Shown here: positions 24,323 to 31,946 of the stretch, in pieces
Position numbering within the stretch: the stretch's first letter is position 1
How the letters are laid out: each line of letters starts with the position of its first letter
Virus record (IMG/VR): IMGVR_UViG_3300027513_000025
Coordinates: 1 to 46,926 of that record
Reading direction: 5' to 3' (one strand)
Source: a virus
DNA: 46,926 nt
The notes under the pieces: generated by a model
What the model saw: the letters and a program-made list of their open reading frames with translations, nothing else
Databases searched by the model: none
Told to the model about the DNA's origin: nothing
Position numbers and translations under genes: made by a program

Positions 24323-24774
24323 CGCAGCACGACTGGTGGCAGGACGTGTACGAGGGCCACGTGGTCCCGGTCGAGAGCCACCCCGACGGCCTGATCAAGG
24401 GGCTGGCGGTGCGGGCGTGGTACGCGGACGGTGAGCGCGCCGTGCGCATCGTGCCCGCCAATGGCGAGGACGAGATCATCGGCATCGCTGGCATGTGGCG
24501 GCAAGACCCCGAAGGTGCGGACGAGCCAAGCCCCGGCGACGTGGCAGCCGACCAGATCGAGGCCGAGTTGCCGGGCGCTCAGGTCGGCAGCCCCACCGTC
24601 ACCGCACTGGCGAACCAGACGGTGCGGGCATGGGCCACGGTGGACACCGCCACCGGGCTGGTGGTCGGGCTGCACGAGGGTGCGGCCACTGCCCGGGCAG
24701 CCGCACGTCGAGCGGTCGCCAACGGCGGGCTGGTGCGAGCTGAACACCTGACCCTGATCGTGGTGCGGTCATGA
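24319..24774 (+). CDS. Hypothetical protein, 151 aa
   Basis: Coupled to the membrane-protein gene by a 4-base ATGA overlap. The N-terminal half is mixed (WWQDVYEGHVVPVESHPDG and IVPANGEDEIIGI). The C-terminal half has TVRAWATVDTATGLVVGLHE, beta-like, ending with an Ala/Arg-rich helix. No motif or family is recognised. It is well-balanced in composition and certainly reads like protein. Confidence 0.7.
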   Translation: MTQHDWWQDVYEGHVVPVESHPDGLIKGLAVRAWYADGERAVRIVPANGEDEIIGIAGMWRQDPEGADEPSPGDVAADQIEAELPGAQVGSPTVTALANQTVRAWATVDTATGLVVGLHEGAATARAAARRAVANGGLVRAEHLTLIVVRS

Positions 24775-25001
24775 CCCCAGCCAGCGAGATGATCCAGCGC
24801 TCCCGGCAGCAGGCAGCCAACCGGCTGCTGGAGTGGGCCGAGACGACGCACGGCGAGCGCTTCGGCCACGACCACCACTGCAAGGTGCAGGTGCCTGCCG
24901 GTCGGGAGTGGGTCGAAGTGCCCAAGCCCGACGATGGCTGCACCTGCGGCTGGTCGGCCTTCCTGCTGGCGTACGACGCCATCCCCCGGGCACGCCCATG
25001 A
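24771..25001 (+). CDS. Hypothetical Cys/His protein, 76 aa
   Basis: Coupled by ATGA to the genes on both sides. A helical N-terminus (MIQRSRQQAANRLLEWAE) is followed by HDHHCK and, later, a CTCGW motif, giving a possible single zinc site. No family is recognised. Part of the compact cluster of tiny Cys-rich proteins. Confidence 0.65.
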   Translation: MTPASEMIQRSRQQAANRLLEWAETTHGERFGHDHHCKVQVPAGREWVEVPKPDDGCTCGWSAFLLAYDAIPRARP

Positions 25002-25207
25002 CCGACGAGAGCGAGGACACCCTCGCGCGACGAGCGCTGGCTCACCTGCGTGAGCATGGCTGTGCGGGTAGCGGATACCCGCACGTCAGCCACACCTGCG
25101 AGTGGCAGAAGCCCAGCCAGCGCCTGCTGCTGGCAGTCCAGCGTGAATCAGACGAGCGCTGGTTCCGTGACCACCACCACCCAACACCTGACGAGAGGAT
25201 TCACTGA
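24998..25207 (+). CDS. Hypothetical Cys/His protein, 69 aa
   Basis: ATGA overlap with the previous gene. It has HGCAGSG, HVSHTCEW and a C-terminal HHHP, with a helical N-terminus (DTLARRALAHLREH). A zinc site is possible but not certain. No family is recognised. Confidence 0.6.
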   Translation: MTDESEDTLARRALAHLREHGCAGSGYPHVSHTCEWQKPSQRLLLAVQRESDERWFRDHHHPTPDERIH

Positions 25208-25208
25208 C

Positions 25209-25565
25209 ATGGCCACCACCACACCCGATCCCGAGGCGATCCGTGCAGTGCGGCTTGCCGAGAGCATGCTGCGCATCCGCATTGACGAGGCCCGCTCTGG
25301 CCTCCATCGCGGCAGCCGCATGCACAAGGAACTGACCAACCTGCTGGATCAGGCCCGCGACCTGTCGCACGACCTCGACTACATCGTGCGCATGACCGAG
25401 GCGAGGGCAGGTCTAGGCAGCACCGAGCCGCAGCACCTGCGGCAGGGCAAGCCCGCACCGCCCGAGGGCTGGCCGTACGGGGCGCTGCATGATCCCGACT
25501 GCCCGGCCTGCATCGGCACCCCGTACACCGCTTCGCCGCGAAGCGAATCGTATTGGAGTTCGTGA
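25209..25565 (+). CDS. Hypothetical helical protein with C-terminal CPAC, 118 aa
   Basis: An ATG with a GAGAGGA ribosome site and only one base after the previous stop. Residues 10-70 form a long amphipathic helix or coiled coil (EAIRAVRLAESMLRIRIDE and onward). The last third contains HDPDCPACIG, a half zinc knuckle. The stop overlaps the next start as TGATG. Function unknown. Confidence 0.7.
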   Translation: MATTTPDPEAIRAVRLAESMLRIRIDEARSGLHRGSRMHKELTNLLDQARDLSHDLDYIVRMTEARAGLGSTEPQHLRQGKPAPPEGWPYGALHDPDCPACIGTPYTASPRSESYWSS

Positions 25566-25915
25566 TGCCCGCACCCACCCGACCCCACCTGTGGCAGGGC
25601 CACTACGGCAACTACGACGACAGTGGGCACACCGAACTGTTCACCAACCCGGTCGAGTGCCTGAAAGCGATGGGCTGGATCGAGCGAGACGGTCGGCCCC
25701 GCGACCCGGGGCGAAGCGACCTCATCTATTGGGACTTGTCTGCCATGCCGGTGTACGAGAACGTGGAGCAGGCGGCGCACGACAAGTTCGACTGGTTCGA
25801 CTACGCGTGGCAGGCGGCATGGGAACACCACCGCCTGCCGCTGATGATCTGGAAGTACGACAACGAGAGGCGGCTCGACGTGCACGAGCAGCGAGCGTTG
25901 GGCCTGCGGCCATGA
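25565..25915 (+). CDS. Aromatic-rich hypothetical protein, 116 aa
   Basis: The ATG at 25565 overlaps the previous TGA; an upstream in-frame TTG is less likely. The product is unusually rich in Trp, Tyr and Phe (HLWQGHYGNYDD, DKFDWFDYAWQAAWEHH), suggesting a small, tightly packed domain. No family recognised. Coupled by ATGA to the next gene. Confidence 0.7.
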   Translation: MPAPTRPHLWQGHYGNYDDSGHTELFTNPVECLKAMGWIERDGRPRDPGRSDLIYWDLSAMPVYENVEQAAHDKFDWFDYAWQAAWEHHRLPLMIWKYDNERRLDVHEQRALGLRP

Positions 25916-26100
25916 CCGTCCTGACCTGTGCGTGCGGCCACCCCATTGCCGCGCACATCACCAACATGCGCACCTACGACGAGGCCGTGCGCCCCACCTT
26001 CGGGGCGTGCGGCTACGCCGCTTGTGTGTGCCGAGAGGGCTGGCCGGTAGCCGACGACGAGGAAGTCGTGCTGGTCATCCTCGACCATGACCCGCGATAG
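25912..26100 (+). CDS. Small Cys-rich protein, 62 aa
   Basis: The N-terminus has CACGHPIAAH, and later CGYAACVC, together enough for one zinc site. The C-terminus is acidic and hydrophobic (DDEEVVLVILDHD). ATGA overlap upstream, and the next gene starts within its last 14 bases. The CACGH...H start resembles the recurring 'C.CGH....H' signature of small phage zinc proteins. No specific function is known to me. Confidence 0.65.
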   Translation: MTVLTCACGHPIAAHITNMRTYDEAVRPTFGACGYAACVCREGWPVADDEEVVLVILDHDPR

Positions 26101-26455
26101 GGTCCGCAACAGGTGGCCCGCTCCCGGGGTGGTGTGGTCGGAGGACACGTGGGCCGCGATGGGCGGCTCATGGGCCACCACCACCAAGTGGTATCACACG
26201 TGGGAGTGGCCGCAGTACCTGACCTGCGAACAGTGCGGCGGCGGGCTGGGCTACTCGGTGCAGAGCATGATCCACTTCGATCACCCAGCGCTGTGCGGCA
26301 GCTGCGCATGGGCGCACCAGCAGGTGACCGCACCATCCCCGGATCTCGACATCCCGGTCGGCGACATCCTCGACTGGATCTTCGACTCGTTCGCCGATCC
26401 CGCCAACCGAGACATTCCCCGGCTCAACTTCTACGCATGGGAGGGCGAGGACTAG
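26087..26455 (+). CDS. Small zinc-binding protein, 122 aa
   Basis: Two CxxC motifs (CEQC and CGSC) about 28 residues apart form a likely zinc-binding domain, between a Trp-rich N-terminus (WYHTWEWPQY) and an acidic C-terminus (DILDWIFDSF). The start overlaps the previous gene by 14 bases. No family is recognised. Confidence 0.7.
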   Translation: MTRDRVRNRWPAPGVVWSEDTWAAMGGSWATTTKWYHTWEWPQYLTCEQCGGGLGYSVQSMIHFDHPALCGSCAWAHQQVTAPSPDLDIPVGDILDWIFDSFADPANRDIPRLNFYAWEGED

Positions 26456-26458
26456 GCG

Positions 26459-26611
26459 ATGTGGATATGGGAGTGGCGCTGCCACGGCTGGCTGTGGGAA
26501 CTGATCGCCGCACGTCGGCACGATGGTGATGATGTGCTGCCACGGTGCCCAACCTGCAATCGGAAACTGAAACTGTCGGAGCGTCGGCGGGTGTGGATCA
26601 CCCGCCGATAA
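26459..26611 (+). CDS. Tiny Trp-rich zinc protein, 50 aa
   Basis: The product begins MWIWEWRCHGWLWEL and carries CPTC before a very basic C-terminus (RKLKLSERRR). The 3' end of the gene is itself a 9-bp GC hairpin, so the last codons double as a terminator stem. The ATG is three bases after the previous stop. It is the last member of the small Cys-rich cluster. The basic tail would suit nucleic-acid binding, but that is inference. Confidence 0.6.
   Translation: MWIWEWRCHGWLWELIAARRHDGDDVLPRCPTCNRKLKLSERRRVWITRR
26585..26607 (+). terminator. Strong hairpin ending the first early unit
   Basis: CGGCGGGTG and CACCCGCCG pair perfectly (9 bp) around TGGAT, overlapping the end of the 50-residue gene. 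There is no T-run, but the position directly before a new promoter suggests it ends or attenuates the first early transcript. Confidence 0.55.
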
Positions 26612-26613
26612 CT

Positions 26614-26651
26614 GCTTGATTACTGCCGGAGCGTGGTATACTTCTCCGGCA
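26614..26651 (+). promoter_or_regulatory. Promoter with operator-like dyad (extended -10 TGGTATACT)
   Basis: TATACT at 26637-26642 has an upstream TGG, giving an extended -10. TTGATT lies at 26616-26621 (15-base spacer), and GCTTGA at 26614 would give 17. An 8-bp perfect inverted repeat, TGCCGGAG at 26624-26631 and CTCCGGCA at 26644-26651, brackets the -10 box with centres about two helical turns apart, as in repressor operators. It would drive the second early unit beginning at 26685. Confidence 0.6.
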
Positions 26652-26684
26652 CACTACTTCCTCAGAGACACGAAGGAATCTGAT

Positions 26685-27008
26685 ATGAACGATGACCTTG
26701 CCGCCACGCACGTGGTCCTGCGACCGGGTGCCGAGGGGCCAGAGATTGCCTACGACGGACCACCTGACTATCCCGGGCTGGTTGACCTGCTGGGTGGCTA
26801 CCCGGTGCAGGTCGTGCCGCTGCTCAACGGACAGGTCGAACTGAACCTGTACGAGGGCGAGGGCCGAGACTCCAACCTGCTGGCCTCACGTCTGGTGGCT
26901 GACACAGGCCGCACCGAACCACACGGAGTGGCCGTCATCACCGGGCGCAACGGCACCAGCATCGACAGCCAAGTGCTGGCTGATCTGGTGGGGCTGATGC
27001 AGGGATGA
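26685..27008 (+). CDS. DUF3846-like protein, 107 aa
   Basis: The central part (DLLGGYPVQVVPLLNGQVEL through VAVITGRNG) resembles DUF3846, a small family common in phages and plasmids with no assigned function. The match is by eye and tentative. It is the first gene after the dyad promoter. AAGGA lies eight bases before the ATG. The stop overlaps the next ATG. As first cistron under a regulated promoter it is a candidate early regulator or host-takeover factor. Confidence 0.65.
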   Translation: MNDDLAATHVVLRPGAEGPEIAYDGPPDYPGLVDLLGGYPVQVVPLLNGQVELNLYEGEGRDSNLLASRLVADTGRTEPHGVAVITGRNGTSIDSQVLADLVGLMQG

Positions 27009-27529
27009 CTGACACCCCAACCCCGGTGACGCCACGGACAGATAGAGCCGCCCTGTACGTCGCATTGATGCGCTTAGGGCGTTCGGTTCAACGATGGAGA
27101 TGGTGGGACGAGAAGGCTGAATCATGGGTGGAGACTGACAGCGCCGACTTCGGGGATGCCATCGCGGACAGGTGCGACGGCATACTGGCCGAGCGCGAGG
27201 CCGCTGTCCCGGCTGCCACAGAGGCGCTGCGACGGATCGCGGACGAGGGATGGGAGCGAAGCCGCAAGCCCGGTGACGATGCGGCCGTGCTGGCGGAGAT
27301 GGCCGAAACCGCCCTCGCCTCCCCTGAGCCCACCCCAGATAGCGGACTGGACGTGGAGCGGCTGGCGGCACCGCTTCACGATTGGTTGCTCGTCTACAAC
27401 AAGGACCGCCAGCCGTATCCCGGTCAATGCACCGGCACCCATATGATCGGCATGGGCGATTGTCAGTTCGCAGCCCGCGCCATCCGCGCCCGCCTCTCAT
27501 CCGCCGATCCCAGCGAGTCGAGCGCATGA
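27005..27529 (+). CDS. Hypothetical protein, 174 aa
   Basis: ATGA overlap at both ends. The N-terminus contains RWRWWDEKAESWVETDS and a helical middle (LAEREAAVPAATEALRRIADEGW), then a Pro-linked C-terminal part with CTGTHMIGMGDCQFAARAI. No family recognised. Codon use is a little less GC-biased than its neighbours, which may mean recent acquisition. Confidence 0.65.
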   Translation: MTDTPTPVTPRTDRAALYVALMRLGRSVQRWRWWDEKAESWVETDSADFGDAIADRCDGILAEREAAVPAATEALRRIADEGWERSRKPGDDAAVLAEMAETALASPEPTPDSGLDVERLAAPLHDWLLVYNKDRQPYPGQCTGTHMIGMGDCQFAARAIRARLSSADPSESSA

Positions 27530-27867
27530 CCGCACAGCCCTCCGATCTGGAAGCGGCCATGGCTGGCTCGTTGCGGATCAACGGTCTGCCCGAGCCAGCC
27601 GCCGAGTACCCGTTCGCCCAGCAGTTGAAGCGCAAGTGGCGCTTCGACTTCGCGTATCCCGAGGTCAAGGTGGCCATCGAGGTCGAGGGCGGCGGCTACG
27701 TGCAGGGCAGGCACAGCCGGGGTGCGGGCATGGCCAAGGACATGGAGAAGTACAACTTCGCCGCACTGCTGGGCTGGGTGGTGCTGCGCTTCGACAATCG
27801 CATGATCGAGGACAACACGGCAGCCGACACGGTGCGCACCGCACTGCTGCAGCGGGGTGGCCTGTGA
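27526..27867 (+). CDS. Probable PD-(D/E)XK endonuclease, 113 aa
   Basis: A small nuclease of a type common in phages. The core reads RFDFAYPEVKVAIEVEGG: D41 is followed by E52 and E54, the acidic set of a PD-(D/E)XK fold, in the order expected. Downstream are GRHSRGAGM and a D..KYN motif. It probably cuts branched or foreign DNA during replication or recombination. Coupled by ATGA and TGATG to its neighbours. Confidence 0.75.
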   Translation: MTAQPSDLEAAMAGSLRINGLPEPAAEYPFAQQLKRKWRFDFAYPEVKVAIEVEGGGYVQGRHSRGAGMAKDMEKYNFAALLGWVVLRFDNRMIEDNTAADTVRTALLQRGGL

Positions 27868-28094
27868 TGCCGACCCTGCCAGCCGCCGAAGACACGCCGG
27901 TGTCGGTGACCAGCCGGGTGGCAGAGGCCGCACGACGTACTGGTGCGGCCATCGGTGGCGGCGTCAGTGTCCGGCTGCTGCTGCTGTTCACGGCAGCCGC
28001 ACTCGGATCGTCCATGGCTCCCATCCCGTGGGCACAGATCGCACTGGTCGCACTGCTGGGCATCGCCATCGACGTGGCAAGGAGACGAACGTGA
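27867..28094 (+). CDS. Small two-helix membrane protein, 75 aa
   Basis: A polar N-terminal third is followed by two hydrophobic segments (VRLLLLFTAAALG and IALVALLGIAIDV) and a basic end (ARRRT). The topology is holin-like. However, it sits among early nuclease genes, far from the lysis cassette on the other strand, so an early membrane function is at least as likely. Coupled by TGATG upstream and GTGA downstream. Confidence 0.65.
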   Translation: MPTLPAAEDTPVSVTSRVAEAARRTGAAIGGGVSVRLLLLFTAAALGSSMAPIPWAQIALVALLGIAIDVARRRT

Positions 28095-28390
28095 ACGACG
28101 AGATGAATCCCGAGGTCACCACGGTGCGGGCACTGGCCTTCGAGGAAGTGGACCGGGATTGGACCGAGCAGCTGCTGATGAAGCGCGGCGGGCCCCGCTA
28201 TGGTGCGGCCATCGAGGCCCTGCTGGGTGGCAAGAGCCTGTTCGTGGCGGGCATGGGCAAGGTCGAACTGGAATCGCTGCGCGCCTCGCTGCGCTACCGC
28301 ACCGACCGCACCCTGCGCAGCACCCGCGCCAACGTCAACGGCGTGGCGGGCCGACGCCTGCTGCTGGAGGACAAGGTGGAGTCGTCATGA
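28091..28390 (+). CDS. Hypothetical protein, 99 aa
   Basis: A GTG start with a good AAGGAG site, overlapping the previous stop by four bases. The product is mixed alpha/beta, basic near the C-terminus (YRTDRTLRSTRANVNG). No motif or family is recognised. Coupled to the next gene by ATGA. Confidence 0.65.
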   Translation: MNDEMNPEVTTVRALAFEEVDRDWTEQLLMKRGGPRYGAAIEALLGGKSLFVAGMGKVELESLRASLRYRTDRTLRSTRANVNGVAGRRLLLEDKVESS

Positions 28391-28716
28391 CCCCGGTGAA
28401 GCGACCGCCTGACTCGCCCATCATCGTCAGCGTCTCGCGCCGGGTGGACAAGCCCGGGCTGTGCGACGTGCCCGACTGCGTGGGCTGGCCATGGCTGCAG
28501 GTCCAGACGCAGTACGCCAACGTCATCGGCGCACAGAACAGCAACCTGTGCGACCTGCACGGTCGCGCCTTCCTGATGGGCATGGGCGAGATGTGGCAGG
28601 ACACAGAAACGCCTGCCACCCGGAGGCGACAGGCGAGACTGCGCTCTGAGGACAATCCCGTTGATGCAATCGCGGGGACCGAAACCAGAGACGGGGAGAT
28701 TACGGCGCATGACTAA
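28387..28716 (+). CDS. Hypothetical zinc-binding protein, 109 aa
   Basis: It contains CDVPDCVGWPW and, later, NLCDLHGRAF, giving three cysteines and a histidine in a likely zinc site. The C-terminal third is charged and probably disordered. It overlaps the exonuclease start by eight bases. No family is recognised. Confidence 0.65.
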   Translation: MTPVKRPPDSPIIVSVSRRVDKPGLCDVPDCVGWPWLQVQTQYANVIGAQNSNLCDLHGRAFLMGMGEMWQDTETPATRRRQARLRSEDNPVDAIAGTETRDGEITAHD

Positions 28717-29596
28717 CCCTGTCAATGCCCGCACCGATCCCGAGACGGGGCTGCGTTTCTACGAGTGGAACGGAGTGCTGTACCCCAGCGTCACCACCCT
28801 GCGCCGACTGGTGGGCATGCCCTTCCGGCTCCACAACTGGTCGCTGTCGCAGGTCATCAACCGCGCCATCGAGGAACACAAGGTGGTGGACGCCATGCTC
28901 ACCCGCCCTGTGCGCAAGCGCGAGCGGGTGCGCGATAAGAACGTGGCCAAGGAGGTCGGCACCTACCTGCGGCTGGCTGCCACCGAGCAGCGCGATCTGG
29001 CTGGCGACCGGGGCACCGCCATCCATGACGCCATTCGTGCGGGCGCACCACTGGCCAGCATCACCGACCCCGAGGTCCGCCAGTACGTGGCGCAGTACCT
29101 CGACTTCCTAGAGCGCACCAAGGCACAGGTCATCTGGCAGGAGAAGCAGATCTGGAACCTGACCTTGGGCTACGCCGGATCAGCCGACGCCATGCTGTAC
29201 CTGCCCGCCTCTGAATACTTCGACGTTGGGCATCTGGCGCTGGTCGATTACAAGTCCAGCGGCGGGGTGTACCTCGACCACGCCGTGCAGGTCATGGCCT
29301 ACGCCATGGGTGAGTTCGTCGGCAGCGACAACGTGCGTGACGAGGAAGCCACCCAGCAACTGCTCGCCGCCGAGCGCATGGGCCTGCTGCATCTGGCTCC
29401 CGAGTCGTGGGAGTACGTCGAAGTGCGGCCTACCAATCAACTGTTCGCTGGATTCGCTGGGCAGCTGGCCTTCGCCCGCTTCCTCAACGATCACCAGAAC
29501 AGCATCGAGCCGCTGGTCGCACACCGTGCGACCGGTGGCACCACCCTGATCGGTGCGCCCAGCACCGTGACCCTCATCAAAGGAGGACGACCCTAA
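28709..29596 (+). CDS. RecB/Cas4-type PD-(D/E)XK exonuclease, 295 aa
   Basis: Exonuclease for recombination and end processing. The RecB-family core is visible: GSAD with D160, then LVDYKSS with D180 and K182, followed by HAVQVMAYA, the conserved Gln helix. An N-terminal RGTAIHD supplies the motif I histidine. The gene ends exactly where the Rad52-type annealing gene begins (TAATG overlap), the classic exonuclease/annealase pair analogous to lambda Red. The length fits the family. Confidence 0.85.
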   Translation: MTNPVNARTDPETGLRFYEWNGVLYPSVTTLRRLVGMPFRLHNWSLSQVINRAIEEHKVVDAMLTRPVRKRERVRDKNVAKEVGTYLRLAATEQRDLAGDRGTAIHDAIRAGAPLASITDPEVRQYVAQYLDFLERTKAQVIWQEKQIWNLTLGYAGSADAMLYLPASEYFDVGHLALVDYKSSGGVYLDHAVQVMAYAMGEFVGSDNVRDEEATQQLLAAERMGLLHLAPESWEYVEVRPTNQLFAGFAGQLAFARFLNDHQNSIEPLVAHRATGGTTLIGAPSTVTLIKGGRP

Positions 29597-30429
29597 TGGC
29601 CACCCAACCACCCGGCACCCTCGTCGCAGACGGCGAGGACGTTGAGCCGCCTGCCGAGGCGTACGACAACCCGCCACAGGAGGGCGCGGAGGAGAACGAG
29701 AACGAGGACCACTGGATCAGCGTGCTGCAGGCACCCACGCCGCAGTCCGAGATTCACCAGAAGGGCGTGTGGGCCAACCGCCAGCCGGTCATGAACCCTG
29801 ACGGCACGGCCAAGACGCTGGCCTACGTGACCGCACGCTTCGTGCAGGATCGACTGGACGAAGCAGTCGGCCCGGCCAACTGGCAGGTCGTGTTCGAGTC
29901 GGTGCCCAACTCAACCGCCGTTCGTGCGGGCATCGGCCTCAACGTCGGCGACGGCGAGGACTGGATCTGGAAGTGGGACGTGGGCGTGCCGTCATCCATC
30001 GAGGCTGACAAGGGCGCACACTCCGACGCCTTCAAGCGCGCCGGTGTGCAGTGGGGCATCGCCCGTGATCTGTACGACGAGCGCGACGACAAGGACTTCC
30101 ACTACGACGTGCCGCAGGCACAGCAGGCACAGGCCGCACCGATGCAGCCGTACCCGCCCAACATGGACGCACCGCCCGCCGTGCTGCCGCGTGGTGCTGG
30201 CCAGACCATCCAGCAGCAGGTGCAGGGCCCGCCGATGCAGGGCCAGCCGCAGCAGCAGTACGCCCAGCAGCCGTACGTCGAGAACGGACAGGCTCCGGCA
30301 TGGGCGTGCCCGATCCACAACGACGTGAAGGTCGTGCCCGGTGGCATCAGCAAGCGCACCGGTCGCCAGTACAACGCCTTCTACGCCTGCCCGGTGCCCG
30401 GCTGCGACCAGAAGGGACCGAGCGCCTAG
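29596..30429 (+). CDS. Rad52/Rad22-type single-strand annealing protein with zinc tail, 277 aa
   Basis: Residues about 30-165 match the Rad52/22 fold of phage annealing proteins, with LAYVTARFVQDRLDEAVGP, KWDVGVPSSIEADKGAHSD and FKRAGVQWGIARDLYD. A Gln/Pro-rich linker follows (about 170-235), then a C-terminal domain with CPIH and CPVPGC, likely zinc-binding. It anneals complementary strands made by the neighbouring exonuclease. AGGAGG precedes the ATG, which overlaps the exonuclease stop. The zinc tail is a less common addition and might bind ssDNA or a partner. Confidence 0.85.
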   Translation: MATQPPGTLVADGEDVEPPAEAYDNPPQEGAEENENEDHWISVLQAPTPQSEIHQKGVWANRQPVMNPDGTAKTLAYVTARFVQDRLDEAVGPANWQVVFESVPNSTAVRAGIGLNVGDGEDWIWKWDVGVPSSIEADKGAHSDAFKRAGVQWGIARDLYDERDDKDFHYDVPQAQQAQAAPMQPYPPNMDAPPAVLPRGAGQTIQQQVQGPPMQGQPQQQYAQQPYVENGQAPAWACPIHNDVKVVPGGISKRTGRQYNAFYACPVPGCDQKGPSA

Positions 30430-30520
30430 ACAACCGGGCGGGTGGCCGGTCGAACCGAAGCCGGACTAAGAGGCGTACAACGTCGCCGCCCGTCCACACC
30501 AATCGAGAGGAGACACGATC

Positions 30521-31639
30521 ATGGTTGTAGCCACACTTCCCGACTTCCTACGCTCACCCGCCAGCCAAGGCCTATACGAGGAGATTCGCAACCTGCCCCT
30601 GAGGGACGGCATGCGCGTCATCCCACCCTATGACCCCACCGCCTCGCGCACCCAGCGTGGTTGGTCGGGTGACATGGCTGCCAAGTTCAACATGTCCACC
30701 GCGTGGACTGCCGCCACCCTCGCAGGCTGGGAGCGCAGCGGGCGCATCACCATCGTGCGCGAGGACAAGCGCTTCGTCGGCATCAGGCTGCCCGAGGACG
30801 AGCAGCCAGCCGAGGTAGGCCGCAGCCTCAGGGATCAGGTGCATGACCTGATGAAGCGCGAGGCTGACGACAAGGGCAGGGTCCATAAGGAAACCGACGA
30901 GATGCGGCGCGAGCTGGGCGTTAGCCCGCACGACTTCATCAAGGCGGTGTGGGATCTACAGAAGCAGGGCATCGTCACCTTCCGCCAGACCGGCTCAGGC
31001 AGCAGCGCCAACCTGATCAACTACCGGCTGCGCGGCTACCGCACCAACGTGGTGGCCTTCGATGATGCCGAGAACCCGCTGACCACCAAGCCGTGGGACA
31101 TCTGCCCCGACTGCCACAACACGCGCAAGCAGCACACCCTCGCCAACGACAACACGGGCCTGATCTGTCCGGCTCCCAAGGAGGGCAGCCCCTTGGCGGC
31201 GCGGCTCGCCGAGGAGGAGAAGGAGAAGCAGGCAGCCAAGGGCAACGGAGACAGCACAGTGCGGTCTAAGCCCATCGTGCCGCAGCTCAACAACTACGTC
31301 GAGTGCCCGGACTGCGGCTCGACCTTCGCCGATGACATGTCGCTGACCATGCACCGCAAGGCCAAGCACGCACCACCGCCCGCACCAACCATCCTGCATC
31401 CGGCTTCCGTGAAGCGGGCTGTGGAACTTGGCGCAGACCGGGAGCCCATCGACTGGTCGAAGTACCCGCTGCTGACCGAGATGGTCAAGCGCTACCACGC
31501 CCGGCTGGCTGCCATCACCGCACTGCAGATGGCAGGCGAGGACGCGATGGGGCAGACCCTGCTGGACAAGGAGGAGACGCTGCCCAAGGAGACACGCGAA
31601 GTGATCGCACTGCTGACGGCGCTGGGGTACGAGGGATGA
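30521..31639 (+). CDS. Winged-helix plus C2H2 zinc-finger protein, 372 aa
   Basis: The N-terminal half looks like two winged-helix or helix-turn-helix parts (AAKFNMSTAWTAATLAGWE and later DFIKAVWDLQKQGIVTFR). A CPDC...H region follows at about 195-205, and a C2H2 finger (CPDCGSTFADDMSLTMHRKA ending in KH) at about 265-287. The C-terminus is helical. It is probably a DNA-binding replication or regulatory protein; position next to the recombination and primase genes fits an origin-binding role, which I cannot show. AGGAGACACG precedes the start. Confidence 0.75.
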   Translation: MVVATLPDFLRSPASQGLYEEIRNLPLRDGMRVIPPYDPTASRTQRGWSGDMAAKFNMSTAWTAATLAGWERSGRITIVREDKRFVGIRLPEDEQPAEVGRSLRDQVHDLMKREADDKGRVHKETDEMRRELGVSPHDFIKAVWDLQKQGIVTFRQTGSGSSANLINYRLRGYRTNVVAFDDAENPLTTKPWDICPDCHNTRKQHTLANDNTGLICPAPKEGSPLAARLAEEEKEKQAAKGNGDSTVRSKPIVPQLNNYVECPDCGSTFADDMSLTMHRKAKHAPPPAPTILHPASVKRAVELGADREPIDWSKYPLLTEMVKRYHARLAAITALQMAGEDAMGQTLLDKEETLPKETREVIALLTALGYEG

Positions 31640-31839
31640 TCGGCCTCGGCCCCGGCGAGGGCACATGGACCTGCCACGTCTGTAAGCGCGTGCGCCCTGA
31701 CGCGCTGATCAGCGTGCAGAAGAACGTGCGGCATGACCCGGTGCTGGGCACCTTCACCGAGAACGTGCGCTACTGCAACGACACCCCGGCCTGCGCCGAG
31801 GGGGCCAAGGACTACACCTTTCTCCCGGCCCTGCCATGA
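31636..31839 (+). CDS. Small zinc-ribbon protein, 67 aa
   Basis: CHVCKR near the N-terminus and YCNDTPAC later give four cysteines in a zinc-ribbon arrangement. ATGA overlaps link it to both neighbours. No family is recognised. Confidence 0.7.
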   Translation: MIGLGPGEGTWTCHVCKRVRPDALISVQKNVRHDPVLGTFTENVRYCNDTPACAEGAKDYTFLPALP

Positions 31840-31946
31840 GGGACGTTCTGGTGTCACCGCTGGAACTGCTGGCGCTGATGGCGTGGTCGATGGCATGGGG
31901 TGCGGTGGCGTGGTCGATCATCCACTCCACCCGCAGGCACCGATGA
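31836..31946 (+). CDS. Tiny membrane peptide, 36 aa
   Basis: The whole product is essentially one hydrophobic helix (LLALMAWSMAWGAVAWSII) with a basic end (STRRHR). ATGA overlaps with both the upstream and downstream genes make a chance frame unlikely. A single-pass inner-membrane peptide is inferred; its role is unknown. Confidence 0.55.
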   Translation: MRDVLVSPLELLALMAWSMAWGAVAWSIIHSTRRHR

